Below are positions 1-8,926 of a stretch of 64,000 nucleotides of DNA, piece after piece. The stretch is from JAUUSJ01 sp964439395 (GTDB taxonomy: Bacteria; Bacillota; Clostridia; Lachnospirales; Lachnospiraceae), in the NCBI GenBank assembly GCA_964439395.1, contig CAYTNV010000016.1:1-64000 (forward strand), given 5' to 3'. The stretch's first letter is position 1, and every line of letters begins with the position of its first letter. The notes beneath the pieces are model-generated. The model was not told the origin of the DNA. It made no database searches and worked only from the letters and a program-made list of their open reading frames with translations. Made by a program: the position numbers and the translations under genes.

Positions 1-158
1 AGTCTGTCCGTCTGAAAGTCTGTGATGATGCGGTTGTTTTCAGCAATCCTCTGACAGGCGGACACTTCTGCATACTCTTTCGATTCCGTCGATACCATTT
101 GCAGATAATCCTCAATATGAAGTTGTCTGTCCTTAAATCTGTCATTAGTCACATTCAT
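1..158 (-). CDS. Group II intron-encoded protein, N-terminus only
   Basis: A partial frame of 52 codons starting with MNVTNDRFKDRQ at 158 runs off the left edge. An AGGAGA Shine-Dalgarno lies about 10 nt upstream. No reverse transcriptase motif is reached inside the window, so the assignment rests on position: it starts about 410 nt after the GTGCG intron end, where intron-encoded reverse transcriptase/maturases usually start. A charged, helical N-terminus without signal peptide fits. The alternative is an unrelated accessory gene that lies just behind the structured RNA. Confidence 0.55.
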   Translation of the reverse strand, partial: MNVTNDRFKDRQLHIEDYLQMVSTESKEYAEVSACQRIAENNRIITDFQTDR

Positions 159-569
159 TTACTCACATCTCCTAAAGTTCAGTCCTTCCCATCATGTTTG
201 CAACCACAATGGTACTATGACCTCTGCTGACTTCTCGCCATTCGTTGTTACTACGAATTTCATATGCATTTGTTGACGCAGTTCCATCCGCTGACGAGAC
301 CTCCCCAGGTAAGAACGCAATCTTTCACTCCATCCATCTGCCACATTTACCACAATTAGTTCCGAGTAGTTATTGGACTTCGACTTGTAGTGCAGCCTTA
401 TCCCTAATTGTAGCCTGATGTGATTTCTGTTCGTCAGACCAGAGCTTTGCCTCCAGCTTTCTTCAGATTCCACCTCACGGTGGACACCCTTGCTCTTGGC
501 TATACACTTCCCACTACTAGGGCGTGTTACGGACTTTCACCGATTAGATTGCGCCCATACTGGGCGCAC
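1..569 (-). mobile_element. Group II intron, 5' part (cut by window edge)
   Basis: Read on the minus strand, the element begins at position 569 with GTGCGCCCAG, the GUGYG type of 5' end found in bacterial group II introns. A complementary GGGCGC block follows at once and can fold the first stem. About 410 nt of structured non-coding sequence (domains I to III by position) then leads to a reading frame starting at 158 that runs off the window. The 5' boundary lies 8 nt past the stem of an intrinsic terminator (571-603). Insertion behind terminators is the known habit of group IIC introns, but the subclass is my inference. Domains V/VI and the 3' end are outside the window, so completeness cannot be judged. 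Confidence 0.75.
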
Positions 570-570
570 A

Positions 571-603
571 CTAAAAAGGAGCAACCATTTTACTGGTCAC
601 TCC
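571..603 (-). terminator. Intrinsic terminator, insertion point of the intron
   Basis: Ten-base arms (578-587 and 594-603, two G-T wobbles) around a 6-nt loop are followed on the minus strand by TTTTTAG. It is the first terminator downstream of rpsB-tsf, about 260 nt after the tsf stop. The intron GTGCG begins immediately behind it. Confidence 0.75.
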
Positions 604-863
604 TAAAAACTCTAATTATGGAAAAAGCAGTTGCCATGAATTTTTATTATATCCATAAAATTGCGTAAATTTCGCCGAAGGAAGTTGATTTTTATTTTAC
701 GCATTTCCATACGCACTTTCTACTCAATTCTATACGATAAGCTACGTAAAGTTACGACAGTTTATGATAGTCTACTCAACTACCTCAAGCAACCGTCAAT
801 TCTCCAAAAAGCCCGTAAATACTACGTTTCCGAATTTTTTTGGTTAATACTTCTCCGAGGTGA

Positions 864-1796
864 TTACATATTCATCTGAGCAGCAACCTCAGCAGCGAAA
901 TCTTCCTGTTTCTTCTCGATTCCCTCTCCTGTCTCAAAACGAACAAAGCTCTTGATTGCAATCTTAGCGCCATTCTCTTTCGCAACCTGCTCTACATATT
1001 TGGAAACAGCCTGTTTTCCATCCTCAGCTTTAACATATACCTGGTCTAAGAGACAGATTTCTTTTAACTCTTTGTTGATACGTCCCATAACCATACCGTT
1101 AATGATCTTGTCATTAGCGTCTGGTTTCTCATTCTTAGCCTGAGCTGTCAATACCTCTTTCTCTTTCTCGATATAAGCCTGGTCAACTTCTGCTCTGCTT
1201 GTATAAACTGGTTTTAAAGCTGCCGCCTGCATAGCGATATTTTTACCCATCTCTTTTACAGCGTCATTGATAACATCTGTTGCAACTTCTACTAATACAC
1301 CAATCTTTCCACCTGCATGGATATAAGAAGCTACGAATCCGTCAGCTGCCTCAACCTGTGCAAATCTTCTGATATTTAAGTTCTCTCCAATTACGGAAAT
1401 TTTCTCTGTCAAGGCATCTTTTACAGTCTTTGTAGTATCTGCTGCCCATGGCTCTGCTAAGAAAGCATCGATATCTGCTGCATCTGTGCTAAGTGCCTGT
1501 GCTGCAACATCTGCAACATATGCCTGGAACATATCATTCTTAGCTACGAAGTCTGTCTCAGAGTTTACTTCAACAATAGCTGCTTTCTTTCCATCTTCGC
1601 TAACTTTTGTAGCTACCAAACCTTCTGCTGCAATTCTTCCAGCTTTCTTAACAGCTTTAGCTTGTCCTTTTTCTCTTAAAACTTCAATAGCTTTATCCAT
1701 ATCACCGTTAGTTTCTGTTAAAGCTTTCTTGCAGTCCATCATTCCTGCACCAGTCATCTCTCTTAACTCTTTTACCATCTTTGCTGTAATAGCCAT
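864..1796 (-). CDS. tsf: Elongation factor Ts
   Basis: EF-Ts (310 aa) is the guanine nucleotide exchange factor that regenerates EF-Tu-GTP during translation in the cytoplasm. The protein starts MAITAKMVKELR and has the N-terminal UBA-like module with the TGAGMMDCKKAL signature, then the ETDFVAKN motif of the EF-Tu contact region and the two dimerisation subdomains. A start five codons upstream is possible, but GGAGG lies inside those codons at the right distance from position 1796, so I use 1796. It follows rpsB after 99 nt, the usual rpsB-tsf pair, and probably shares the rpsB promoter. Confidence 0.97.
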   Translation of the reverse strand: MAITAKMVKELREMTGAGMMDCKKALTETNGDMDKAIEVLREKGQAKAVKKAGRIAAEGLVATKVSEDGKKAAIVEVNSETDFVAKNDMFQAYVADVAAQALSTDAADIDAFLAEPWAADTTKTVKDALTEKISVIGENLNIRRFAQVEAADGFVASYIHAGGKIGVLVEVATDVINDAVKEMGKNIAMQAAALKPVYTSRAEVDQAYIEKEKEVLTAQAKNEKPDANDKIINGMVMGRINKELKEICLLDQVYVKAEDGKQAVSKYVEQVAKENGAKIAIKSFVRFETGEGIEKKQEDFAAEVAAQMNM

Positions 1797-1895
1797 TGTT
1801 TTTTCCTCCATTGCAATTTATAGTCTAATTACTAAAAGTACCCTAGCCAAAGACAGGCCAGGGTACGTATTATTATAAGTCACTTACGTAAAAAA

Positions 1896-2624
1896 TTACT
1901 CAGCGTCTTCTTCCTCTACTTCTTCAACATCTGCTGCGTCCATACCCTGGTTTGCTTCGATAACAGCGTCTGCCATCTTAGAAACGATTAATTTAACAGC
2001 ACGGATTGCATCGTCATTTCCTGGAATTACATAATCTAATTCTTCTGGATCACAGTTTGTATCAGCGATACCTACTAACGGAATACCTAGAGTATGTGCT
2101 TCCTGAATACAAATTCTCTCTTTTCTTGGGTCAACTACGAAAATCATATCAGGAACTTCTTTCATCTCTTTAATTCCACCTAAGTTTTTCTGTAATTTTT
2201 CCATCTGCTTTTTAAGCTCGATTACTTCTTTCTTAGGAAGAACATCAAATGTTCCATCTTCCTGCATCTCTTCGATCTTCTTTAACTGCTGAATTCTAGA
2301 CTGAATTGTCTTGAAGTTTGTTAACATACCACCTAACCATCTCTGGTTTACATAATACATTCCACAACGCTCTGCCTCTGCCTTAATAGAATCCTGAGCC
2401 TGTTTTTTAGTTCCTACGAATAAAATCTTTCCACCATTTGCAACACAGTCCTTTACTGCATTATAAGCATCATCTACCATTCCTACAGACTTCTGTAAGT
2501 CGATAATATAGATTCCATTACGCTCTGTGTAGATATAAGGAGCCATCTTAGGGTTCCATCTTCTTGTCTGATGTCCAAAATGAACACCTGCTTCTAATAA
2601 TTGTTTCATTGAAATTACGCTCAT
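1896..2624 (-). CDS. rpsB: 30S ribosomal protein S2
   Basis: Ribosomal protein S2 (242 aa) of the small subunit, needed for S1 binding and initiation in many bacteria. The N-terminus MSVISMKQLLEAGVHFGHQT and the RRWNPKMAPYIY motif are diagnostic. The last 20 residues form a very acidic tail (EEVEEEDAE), which is common in clostridial S2. AAAGGAGAAA lies directly before the ATG. A long leader and its own sigma-A promoter (2764-2792) lie upstream, so it can be transcribed independently of the DUF262 gene that precedes it. Confidence 0.97.
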   Translation of the reverse strand: MSVISMKQLLEAGVHFGHQTRRWNPKMAPYIYTERNGIYIIDLQKSVGMVDDAYNAVKDCVANGGKILFVGTKKQAQDSIKAEAERCGMYYVNQRWLGGMLTNFKTIQSRIQQLKKIEEMQEDGTFDVLPKKEVIELKKQMEKLQKNLGGIKEMKEVPDMIFVVDPRKERICIQEAHTLGIPLVGIADTNCDPEELDYVIPGNDDAIRAVKLIVSKMADAVIEANQGMDAADVEEVEEEDAE

Positions 2625-2667
2625 TGTATTTCTCCTTTTTTGGTTGTTCTTCCGCTGTCTTCGCTAC

Positions 2668-2697
2668 TTTAAGTGACCAATTTGGCACCAACTTAAA
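2668..2697 (-). promoter_or_regulatory. rpsB leader hairpin (possible autoregulatory element)
   Basis: A near-palindrome with outer arms TTTAAGT/ACTTAAA and inner CCAA/TTGG lies in the rpsB 5' leader, between promoter and gene. Ribosomal protein leaders are often autoregulatory. No known S2 leader class is recognised here by eye, so function is inference. Confidence 0.35.
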
Positions 2698-2763
2698 CAA
2701 TCCAACAACGTGTGTTATTTGTTTCTATCAGTATATCTGACTTTCCGCCACACTGACTTTGGT

Positions 2764-2792
2764 ATTATATCACATCTATTACATATATGCAA
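2764..2792 (-). promoter_or_regulatory. Sigma-A promoter of rpsB-tsf
   Basis: On the minus strand TTGCAT (2787-2792) and TATAAT (2764-2769) are spaced by exactly 17 nt. The transcript would begin about 130 nt before rpsB, giving a long leader. Confidence 0.8.
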
Positions 2793-2848
2793 GCATTATT
2801 TTCCAGTTTAAACTTTTTGCCTCTTTATTTATATATTATCAAACTATA

Positions 2849-4657
2849 TTATAACTCTCTATAATAATTCCTAATCTTCTCTGCCATCATCTTCCTTCTA
2901 ATGTCCAAAAAGAGTGGGAACTGAGAAGTCTCCATCGTAAAGATTGTTTTAGGAATACAATTTTCTCTCATACTGTCAAATAATTCTTCCTCTGTCAATA
3001 TTTCTTTTCCGATTACTATTTGTTTCTCACAATACTCGAGCAAACTATGTCCATACTCATTTGGCGCTTTTCTCTTTAATGCTATCTTGACATCCTTATC
3101 AATAAAAGCCATATTAGCAAGGTCTGTGGCATCTCCTTTTGCGCCATGCTTTTGCAAATATGCTTTCGTAAAGAGAAGTGTTTTATCCACTTTTTCTTCC
3201 AATAAATCCCTCACTAAAATTTCTTTGCTGTATAAAGCTTTTGTATTTGTTCGAATCAATGTTGCCAAGTAAATAGAGTAAATGATGTTCCTTGTTCCAG
3301 TCACTTTTAACTTTTCCTTCAGCGTAGAGTTAAAGAAGCTGTCACTTAAACGCGTCATCTCGATACTCTCTAATACTTTCCTTGGATTTTTCTCCTCAAT
3401 ACTTTGAATATCCTTCATAATCGCATTCTCAGCTGTTCCTTGGTATCTTCCCGTCATAATAGACATAATAAACCAACGTCTTATAAAAGCTTTTCTCTCC
3501 TCTAAATTCATATTTGAAACTTGCGATGTCTTTAAGTAAAAAGCATAGAGATAATTCAAAATACTGTGAGAAGGAAGCATTTTTTCTGTGATAAATCCAG
3601 TCTCCTTAATCGCCTCAATAAAGCTTAAGAAATTCTCTTCTGCCACATAAGCTAAGACTCCCTCTCTAAGTTTAGCAAATCCCTCGCGCGCCCTATTCAT
3701 ATTTACATTCTTTGACTTTGCATCTTTTCCAGATAAAATCTGCACAAGGTCTCCTATCTTCGCCTTTCCGAACTGGCAAAGACATACTGTCTTTAATAAA
3801 TCTCCATAAGAAGGAACAAAAAATTGCTGAGAGATTTTTCCCGTCCACACAATTTTATTTCCACATTCAGAATCTAAAAATTGCCTCTCTCCGTCTTCCA
3901 ATACTTTGATAAAGGATGGCTCATAACATAAATGGCAAAAATAATCGATTGTCTTTCGAAGATTATCCCCCTCATTATTCTCAAAAACAGAAATTTTAGA
4001 CATAGCAAAATCTTCCTGTGTAAGTGGTTTTCCCTGCGTATTGATACGAATAAAAATCTCTGTCACAATATCGATATCAAGAAGGAAGGAAAGCTCAATC
4101 ACTCCCACATCATTTGCCGCTATATTTTTTAACTGTGTAATTTTGGCATCCAGTTCTTTTGTATTTACTTCAGGATTTTCTTTCACATACTCATTTTCAA
4201 AACGACGATACGAAAATCCTCTTTTAAAAATCTCTGAAATATCTGGAATCCATCTTTTATCCGCCGCCAACTTCTCTTCCCAAACAGCAAACTGCTCCTC
4301 TCCATACTCAGGAAATGGATTAAATGCAATTTGAATTTTTCTCACATGATAAGCATCATCTAACACTTCTCTTCCCAAAATCGCCGCCATCAAAGCTGTA
4401 ATTCTCTGTTGACCGTCAATCAAAATCTTCTTTCCTGCTGCCTGTTTTCCAAAACGTACTTTTACCGTGGAATTTTGCCATACAATTAAATATCCTATCG
4501 GATAGCCCCGGTAGAGAGAATCCATCAAATCTCTTACTTGTTTATCTTTCCAGACAAAGGGACGCTGAAGCTCTGGAACAGCAATTTTATTTCCCTCCAC
4601 ATCCGCCAAAATTCCATTTACAGAATACTGGGTAATTCTATAGTTTTCGTTCTTCAT
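2849..4657 (-). CDS. DUF262 (GmrSD-type) protein with degenerate HNH C-terminus
   Basis: A 602-aa protein with an N-terminal DUF262 domain of the ParB/Srx fold. PELQRPFVWK and DGQQRITALM are the typical nucleotide-binding motifs. DUF262 proteins include the GmrS half of the type IV restriction enzyme GmrSD, and many stand-alone relatives carry a C-terminal DUF1524 HNH nuclease. Here the last 120 residues align by eye with that region (KAYL..., LANMAFIDKD, RKAPNEY). The usual HHIFPK block reads TLLFTK and the usual late Asn is missing, so nuclease activity is unlikely. The start chosen is the ATG behind GGAGG. It lies between codY and rpsB, which are normally neighbours in related genomes, so it looks like an acquired gene. 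A role in phage defence is inference. Confidence 0.85.
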   Translation of the reverse strand: MKNENYRITQYSVNGILADVEGNKIAVPELQRPFVWKDKQVRDLMDSLYRGYPIGYLIVWQNSTVKVRFGKQAAGKKILIDGQQRITALMAAILGREVLDDAYHVRKIQIAFNPFPEYGEEQFAVWEEKLAADKRWIPDISEIFKRGFSYRRFENEYVKENPEVNTKELDAKITQLKNIAANDVGVIELSFLLDIDIVTEIFIRINTQGKPLTQEDFAMSKISVFENNEGDNLRKTIDYFCHLCYEPSFIKVLEDGERQFLDSECGNKIVWTGKISQQFFVPSYGDLLKTVCLCQFGKAKIGDLVQILSGKDAKSKNVNMNRAREGFAKLREGVLAYVAEENFLSFIEAIKETGFITEKMLPSHSILNYLYAFYLKTSQVSNMNLEERKAFIRRWFIMSIMTGRYQGTAENAIMKDIQSIEEKNPRKVLESIEMTRLSDSFFNSTLKEKLKVTGTRNIIYSIYLATLIRTNTKALYSKEILVRDLLEEKVDKTLLFTKAYLQKHGAKGDATDLANMAFIDKDVKIALKRKAPNEYGHSLLEYCEKQIVIGKEILTEEELFDSMRENCIPKTIFTMETSQFPLFLDIRRKMMAEKIRNYYREL

Positions 4658-4675
4658 CCTAACCTCCATATTAAA

Positions 4676-4712
4676 ACAAAAATAAGGGAGCAACAAATTC
4701 TTATTGCACCCT
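4676..4712 (-). terminator. Terminator behind codY
   Basis: An AGGGTGCAAT / GTTGCTCCCT stem on the minus strand is followed by TTATTTTTG. It ends less than 20 nt before the DUF262 start and so separates that gene from the codY transcript. Confidence 0.6.
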
Positions 4713-4780
4713 CTATTCCTAGTATCTTGACATATTTATATCTGCTGAAAAATCGGTAAGAAAATTCGCCAGATAATTTC

Positions 4781-5551
4781 CTAATGTTTCATCTGCTCTA
4801 ATTCATCAAAAATAACATCATTTAATACTTTAATATACGTACCTTTCATACCAGAGGATCTTGACTCGATAACACCTGCACTCTCAAACTTACGAAGTGC
4901 ATTGACAATGACAGAACGTGTAATTCCAACTCTATCTGCAATTTTACTTGCAACTAAAATTCCCTCATTGCCCTCCAGTTCATCAAAGATATGTGTAATT
5001 GCTTCTAACTCTGAAAAAGAAAGCGTGCTGATAGCAGATTTAACAATGGAAACCTTTCTCATCTCTTCTGCGTTTTCCTCATTAACAGAGCGCATCATCT
5101 CTAATCCGACAACTGTTGTTCCGTATTCACCTAAAATAATATCATCAATCCCATAAGTCTCGTCTTGTTTATACATGAAGACAGTTCCCAAACGTTCTCC
5201 AGCGATGTCTATTGGCATAATTAAGGCTTCATATTTTTCTATGCCCTCGATTTCAAACCCTAATGTAGCCAAATTTACATTTTCTTTTGTAGATAAGATA
5301 GTAAGCAATCTCTCATTTAACATCTCATCAATATAGCTTCCCACTTCATTTTTAATGAGTTCTTGAATTTCTACAATATCTTGTCGATTCTTGATTCCCA
5401 GTATCTTACCCTTCTTACTTAGAACTAAAATATTAGACTCCAAAATATCGTTTAACACCTCACAGATATCGTTAAATACAACTTTATGTGAGTTATTATT
5501 GTGGAGCAATTTATTAATCTTCCTCGTTTTGTCTAACAACTGAACACTCAT
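4781..5551 (-). CDS. codY: Global transcriptional repressor CodY
   Basis: CodY (256 aa) is the branched-chain amino acid and GTP sensing repressor of low-GC Gram-positives. It controls amino acid uptake and biosynthesis and the move to stationary phase. The sequence shows the N-terminal GAF domain (LLDKTRKINKLL start, ligand pocket in the first 150 aa) and the C-terminal winged HTH (ASKIADRVGITRSVIVNALR, then ESAGVIESRSSGMKGT). The start is the ATG at 5551 behind AAGGGGG. A TTG six codons upstream is possible but lies before the SD. It follows topA on the same strand after about 135 nt. Confidence 0.96.
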   Translation of the reverse strand: MSVQLLDKTRKINKLLHNNNSHKVVFNDICEVLNDILESNILVLSKKGKILGIKNRQDIVEIQELIKNEVGSYIDEMLNERLLTILSTKENVNLATLGFEIEGIEKYEALIMPIDIAGERLGTVFMYKQDETYGIDDIILGEYGTTVVGLEMMRSVNEENAEEMRKVSIVKSAISTLSFSELEAITHIFDELEGNEGILVASKIADRVGITRSVIVNALRKFESAGVIESRSSGMKGTYIKVLNDVIFDELEQMKH

Positions 5552-5686
5552 ACTCGGCCCCCTTATCAAACTATTTTCACTAGTTGCGCTATATATGTCT
5601 CAATTGTAGCATTTTTTTCAAACAAATACAACTATTTTATCTATTTATTTTGACTTTTTTTTCAGAAATTTTAATAAATTATGCAA

Positions 5687-7780
5687 TCAATCCACTTTTT
5701 CGGAATCTTTTATAGTTCTATCACATATATAGCCACAAGATTCATTAGAACAAAGTAATTTTTTACCTTTTTCCACCATATAAGAACCACATTCTGGACA
5801 TTTCTCCTCCGACGGACGCTGCCAAGTCATAAAATCACAGTCTGGACTATTAGAACAGCCATAATATTTTCTTCCTTTTTTCGTTTTTTTCAATACAATT
5901 TTTCCATCCTCGCATTTTGGACAGTGAACTCCTATTTCTTCAAAATGAGGTTTTGTATTACGACATTCCGGAAATCCTGGGCAGGCTAAAAACTTTCCAT
6001 ATGGTCCATATTTTACAACCATATTTCTTCCGCATTCCTCACAGATAATATCTGTCACCTCATCTTCAATCTTCACTTTCTCAAGTTCTCTCTCAGCTTC
6101 CTCCAAAGCTATCTGAAAATCTGGATAGAAATTGCAAATCACAGACTTCCAATTTACTTTTCCCTCCTCAATTAAGTCAAGAAGCATCTCTATATTAGCT
6201 GTAAAATTCTCATCTACAATAGACGGGAAGCCCTTTTTCATCATATGATTGACTGCTTCTCCAAGCTCTGTCACATAAAGATTTTTATTTTCCTTTACAA
6301 TATAGCGTCTCGCAAGAATTGTTGTGATAGTCGGAGCGTACGTACTTGGTCTTCCAATTCCAAGTTCCTCAAGTGTACGAACAAGCAATGCTTCCGTATA
6401 ATGAGCTGGCGGCTGTGTAAAATGTTGCTTTTTTTCTAAATTCACTAATTTTAAGACAGTATCTAACTCGATATCTTTTAATTTTCCAAGACCACCACTC
6501 TTTTCATTCTCAATATTATATACAGATAAAAATCCATCAAATGCGATATGAGAGGCAGAAGCTTGAAAGCGATATCCGTTAGCATCAATCTTGATTGTTC
6601 TCGTCTCATAGACTGCCTCCTCCATGCGACTTGCCAAAAATCGGTTCCATATAAGCTGATAGAGACGAAATAAATCTCTTGGAAGGTCATCCTTAATTTT
6701 AGATGGAGAATAATCCATATAAGTCGGACGAATCGCCTCATGAGCATCCTGAATTTTCTTTCCTGTCTCTTTTTTCTTTTCTATATTTTTACTAATATAT
6801 TGTTCTCCGTATACGTTTTTAATATACTCTCTTGCATTTTTATCTGCTTCTTCCGAAATACGGACGGAATCTGTTCTAAGATAAGTAATAAGACCAACGC
6901 TTCCCTTTCCTTTAATCTCGACACCCTCATATAATTGCTGCGCTAAGCGCATTGTCTTTTGTGTAGAAAAATTTAACTTTCTCGCAGCATCCTGCTGTAG
7001 AGTACTCGTTGTAAACGGTTTTGGAGATTTTTTTCTTCTCTCACCTTTTTTCACATCGATAACCTTAAATTCAGCATTTTCAACTGCCTGACTAATTTTC
7101 TCCACCTGCTCTGCCGAGTTAAGCTCACTATTTCCATCTGCGTCTTTCATGAATTTGGCAGTAATTGCCGTCCTTCCATTCTCAGTCTGAAGCTTTGCCT
7201 CCATCGTCCAATACTCAGACGGAATAAAGCGATTAATTTCCTCTTCTCTATCACAAATAAGACGAAGTGCCACAGACTGCACTCGTCCCGCACTTAAGCC
7301 TCTCTTAATTTTCGCCCATAAAAGTGGACTAATTTGATATCCTACAAGACGATCCAGCACTCTTCTCGCCTGCTGTGCATCCACCAAATCCATATCGATC
7401 TCTCTCGGATTTTTAATAGAAGCTTTCACTGCATTTTTCGTAATCTCATTAAATGTAATACGGCTTGTATTTTTATTTTCCAGCTTCAAGGCATAATATA
7501 AATGCCATGAGATAGCTTCACCCTCGCGGTCAGGGTCGGTTGCCAGATAAACTTTATCAGCTTTTTTTACTTCCTTTCGAAGTTTTGCAAGTACATCTCC
7601 TTTCCCTCTTATCGTGATGTACTTTGGCGTGAAATCATTTTCAATATCAATACCTAATGTACTTTTAGGTAAATCACGCACATGTCCATTCGAAGCTATT
7701 ACCTCATAGTTTTTTCCTAAAAACTTATGAATAGTCTTTGCTTTTGCAGGTGATTCTACAATGACCAAATACTTTGGCAT
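5687..7780 (-). CDS. topA: DNA topoisomerase I
   Basis: Type IA topoisomerase (about 697 aa) that relaxes negative supercoils. The N-terminal Toprim domain shows VIVESPAKAKTI and the acidic DPDREGEA motif. The active-site tyrosine is in GLITYLRTDSVR. The C-terminus has three C4 zinc ribbons (CEECGRN..., CPKCEDG..., CPECGSY...), as in the full-length bacterial enzyme. The start is the ATG of MPKYLVIVES. A GTG five codons upstream is less likely. It lies about 36 nt behind dprA, the common dprA-topA arrangement. DprA, TopA and CodY probably form one transcription unit. Confidence 0.97.
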   Translation of the reverse strand: MPKYLVIVESPAKAKTIHKFLGKNYEVIASNGHVRDLPKSTLGIDIENDFTPKYITIRGKGDVLAKLRKEVKKADKVYLATDPDREGEAISWHLYYALKLENKNTSRITFNEITKNAVKASIKNPREIDMDLVDAQQARRVLDRLVGYQISPLLWAKIKRGLSAGRVQSVALRLICDREEEINRFIPSEYWTMEAKLQTENGRTAITAKFMKDADGNSELNSAEQVEKISQAVENAEFKVIDVKKGERRKKSPKPFTTSTLQQDAARKLNFSTQKTMRLAQQLYEGVEIKGKGSVGLITYLRTDSVRISEEADKNAREYIKNVYGEQYISKNIEKKKETGKKIQDAHEAIRPTYMDYSPSKIKDDLPRDLFRLYQLIWNRFLASRMEEAVYETRTIKIDANGYRFQASASHIAFDGFLSVYNIENEKSGGLGKLKDIELDTVLKLVNLEKKQHFTQPPAHYTEALLVRTLEELGIGRPSTYAPTITTILARRYIVKENKNLYVTELGEAVNHMMKKGFPSIVDENFTANIEMLLDLIEEGKVNWKSVICNFYPDFQIALEEAERELEKVKIEDEVTDIICEECGRNMVVKYGPYGKFLACPGFPECRNTKPHFEEIGVHCPKCEDGKIVLKKTKKGRKYYGCSNSPDCDFMTWQRPSEEKCPECGSYMVEKGKKLLCSNESCGYICDRTIKDSEKVD

Positions 7781-7816
7781 ATTTTCCACTCCCACTCTTT
7801 TCTTAAACTTTTTGTA

Positions 7817-8926
7817 TTATACTACTATAATATAGTAATTTTGGATTACTTGTTTTATATAACCATTTAATTCTAGAATAAACAAAATACTCATAGTTTC
7901 TTGTAACGTCATTTTGCATTCTCTCGCTATGTCATCTATGTATTTTGGCTCTAAACTCAAACAATAATACACTAATTTTTCGCGATTAGCAAGTGAATCT
8001 ATTAAATTTTTATTTATATTTCTTTTTTTTTCACAATTTATTCCTATCTCAAGTAAGATATCGGATACGTTTAAAACCATTTTTGCACCTTTTTGTATCA
8101 ATAAATTACATCCCTCACTCTGTCTGTCAATACTTCTTCCTGGGAGAGCAAAAATTTCCCTGCCCTGCTCTAATCCCAGCTCAGCTGTGATAAGAGAACC
8201 ACTTTTTTTCGCCGCCTCAACCACTAAAATCCCATCTGCCATTCCACTTATTATTCTATTTCGAAATGGAAACTGATGAGAAAGCGGTTCCACTCCAAGA
8301 CCATACTCCGATATAATTCCACCCGTTTTTTCCATTTCTATGAATAATTCAATATTATCTCTCGGATATATCTTATCAATTCCACATCCTAGTATACCAT
8401 ACGTTTTTCCTTTTCCTTCTATGCATCCAATATGTGCATTGGCATCAATTCCTCTTGCCAGACCACTTATAATCTCAACACCCCCTTTGGCCAACTCTCT
8501 TGCAAAGACTCTCGCCATTTCTCGACCATAGGTCGTAGATTTTCGCGCTCCTACGATAGCAATCGACTTTTTCTCCTCACTTGGAAGATTTCCTTTTACA
8601 TAAATTCCATATGGATAATCATAAATTTCTCTTAATCGCTTCGGATATTCCTTCTCATCACAAGAGATAAATCGAACTTTTTCTTTTTCCAATTTCTCGT
8701 ACTCTTTTTTTATACTCTCCAAAGATAAACTCCTTGAAAAGTGAAAAAGTACCCGTTCAAGATGATCCGTTCTTAATTGTTCTCTCAATAAATTATCTAA
8801 CTCTTTCTCCCTCAAAAAATAAACTTCTCTTGGATGCCCTAAATTTCTCAATAAAATATCGAGTACCTTTCTATTTATACCTTTTATACTACAAAGCCAA
8901 AGCCAGTAAAGTTTATCATCGTCTAT
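7817..8926 (-). CDS. dprA: DNA processing protein DprA, apparent AUA start
   Basis: DprA (Smf, about 369 aa) loads RecA on incoming single-stranded DNA in natural transformation. The Rossmann-fold core is clear: SIAIVGARKSTTYGREMAR, SGLARGIDANAH, GILGCGIDKIYP, EYGLG, FPFRNRIISGM and the C-terminal winged helix. The first standard start codon in frame is a TTG at 8851 without any SD. Family-like sequence begins 25 codons earlier (DDDKLYWLWLCSIKGI), and no ATG, GTG or TTG exists between an in-frame stop and that point. An ATA at 8924-8926 sits 8 nt after AAGGGAG, which suggests an unusual AUA start or a base change. The start given is therefore an inference; the rest is secure. Confidence 0.9.
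   Translation of the reverse strand: MDDDKLYWLWLCSIKGINRKVLDILLRNLGHPREVYFLREKELDNLLREQLRTDHLERVLFHFSRSLSLESIKKEYEKLEKEKVRFISCDEKEYPKRLREIYDYPYGIYVKGNLPSEEKKSIAIVGARKSTTYGREMARVFARELAKGGVEIISGLARGIDANAHIGCIEGKGKTYGILGCGIDKIYPRDNIELFIEMEKTGGIISEYGLGVEPLSHQFPFRNRIISGMADGILVVEAAKKSGSLITAELGLEQGREIFALPGRSIDRQSEGCNLLIQKGAKMVLNVSDILLEIGINCEKKRNINKNLIDSLANREKLVYYCLSLEPKYIDDIARECKMTLQETMSILFILELNGYIKQVIQNYYIIVV

Noticed and set aside
192..668. Two overlapping open frames on opposite strands (192-473 minus, 420-668 plus)
   Set aside because: Both lie in the structured RNA of the group II intron or its flank. They lack SDs and have the composition of non-coding structured DNA.
661..879. A 72-aa open frame on the plus strand behind tsf
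   Set aside because: No SD, overlaps the tsf 3' end, and its residues are an unstructured basic mix.
2849..4657. Active GmrSD-type restriction enzyme
   Set aside because: The HNH residues of the C-terminal region are missing and no separate GmrD gene is adjacent.
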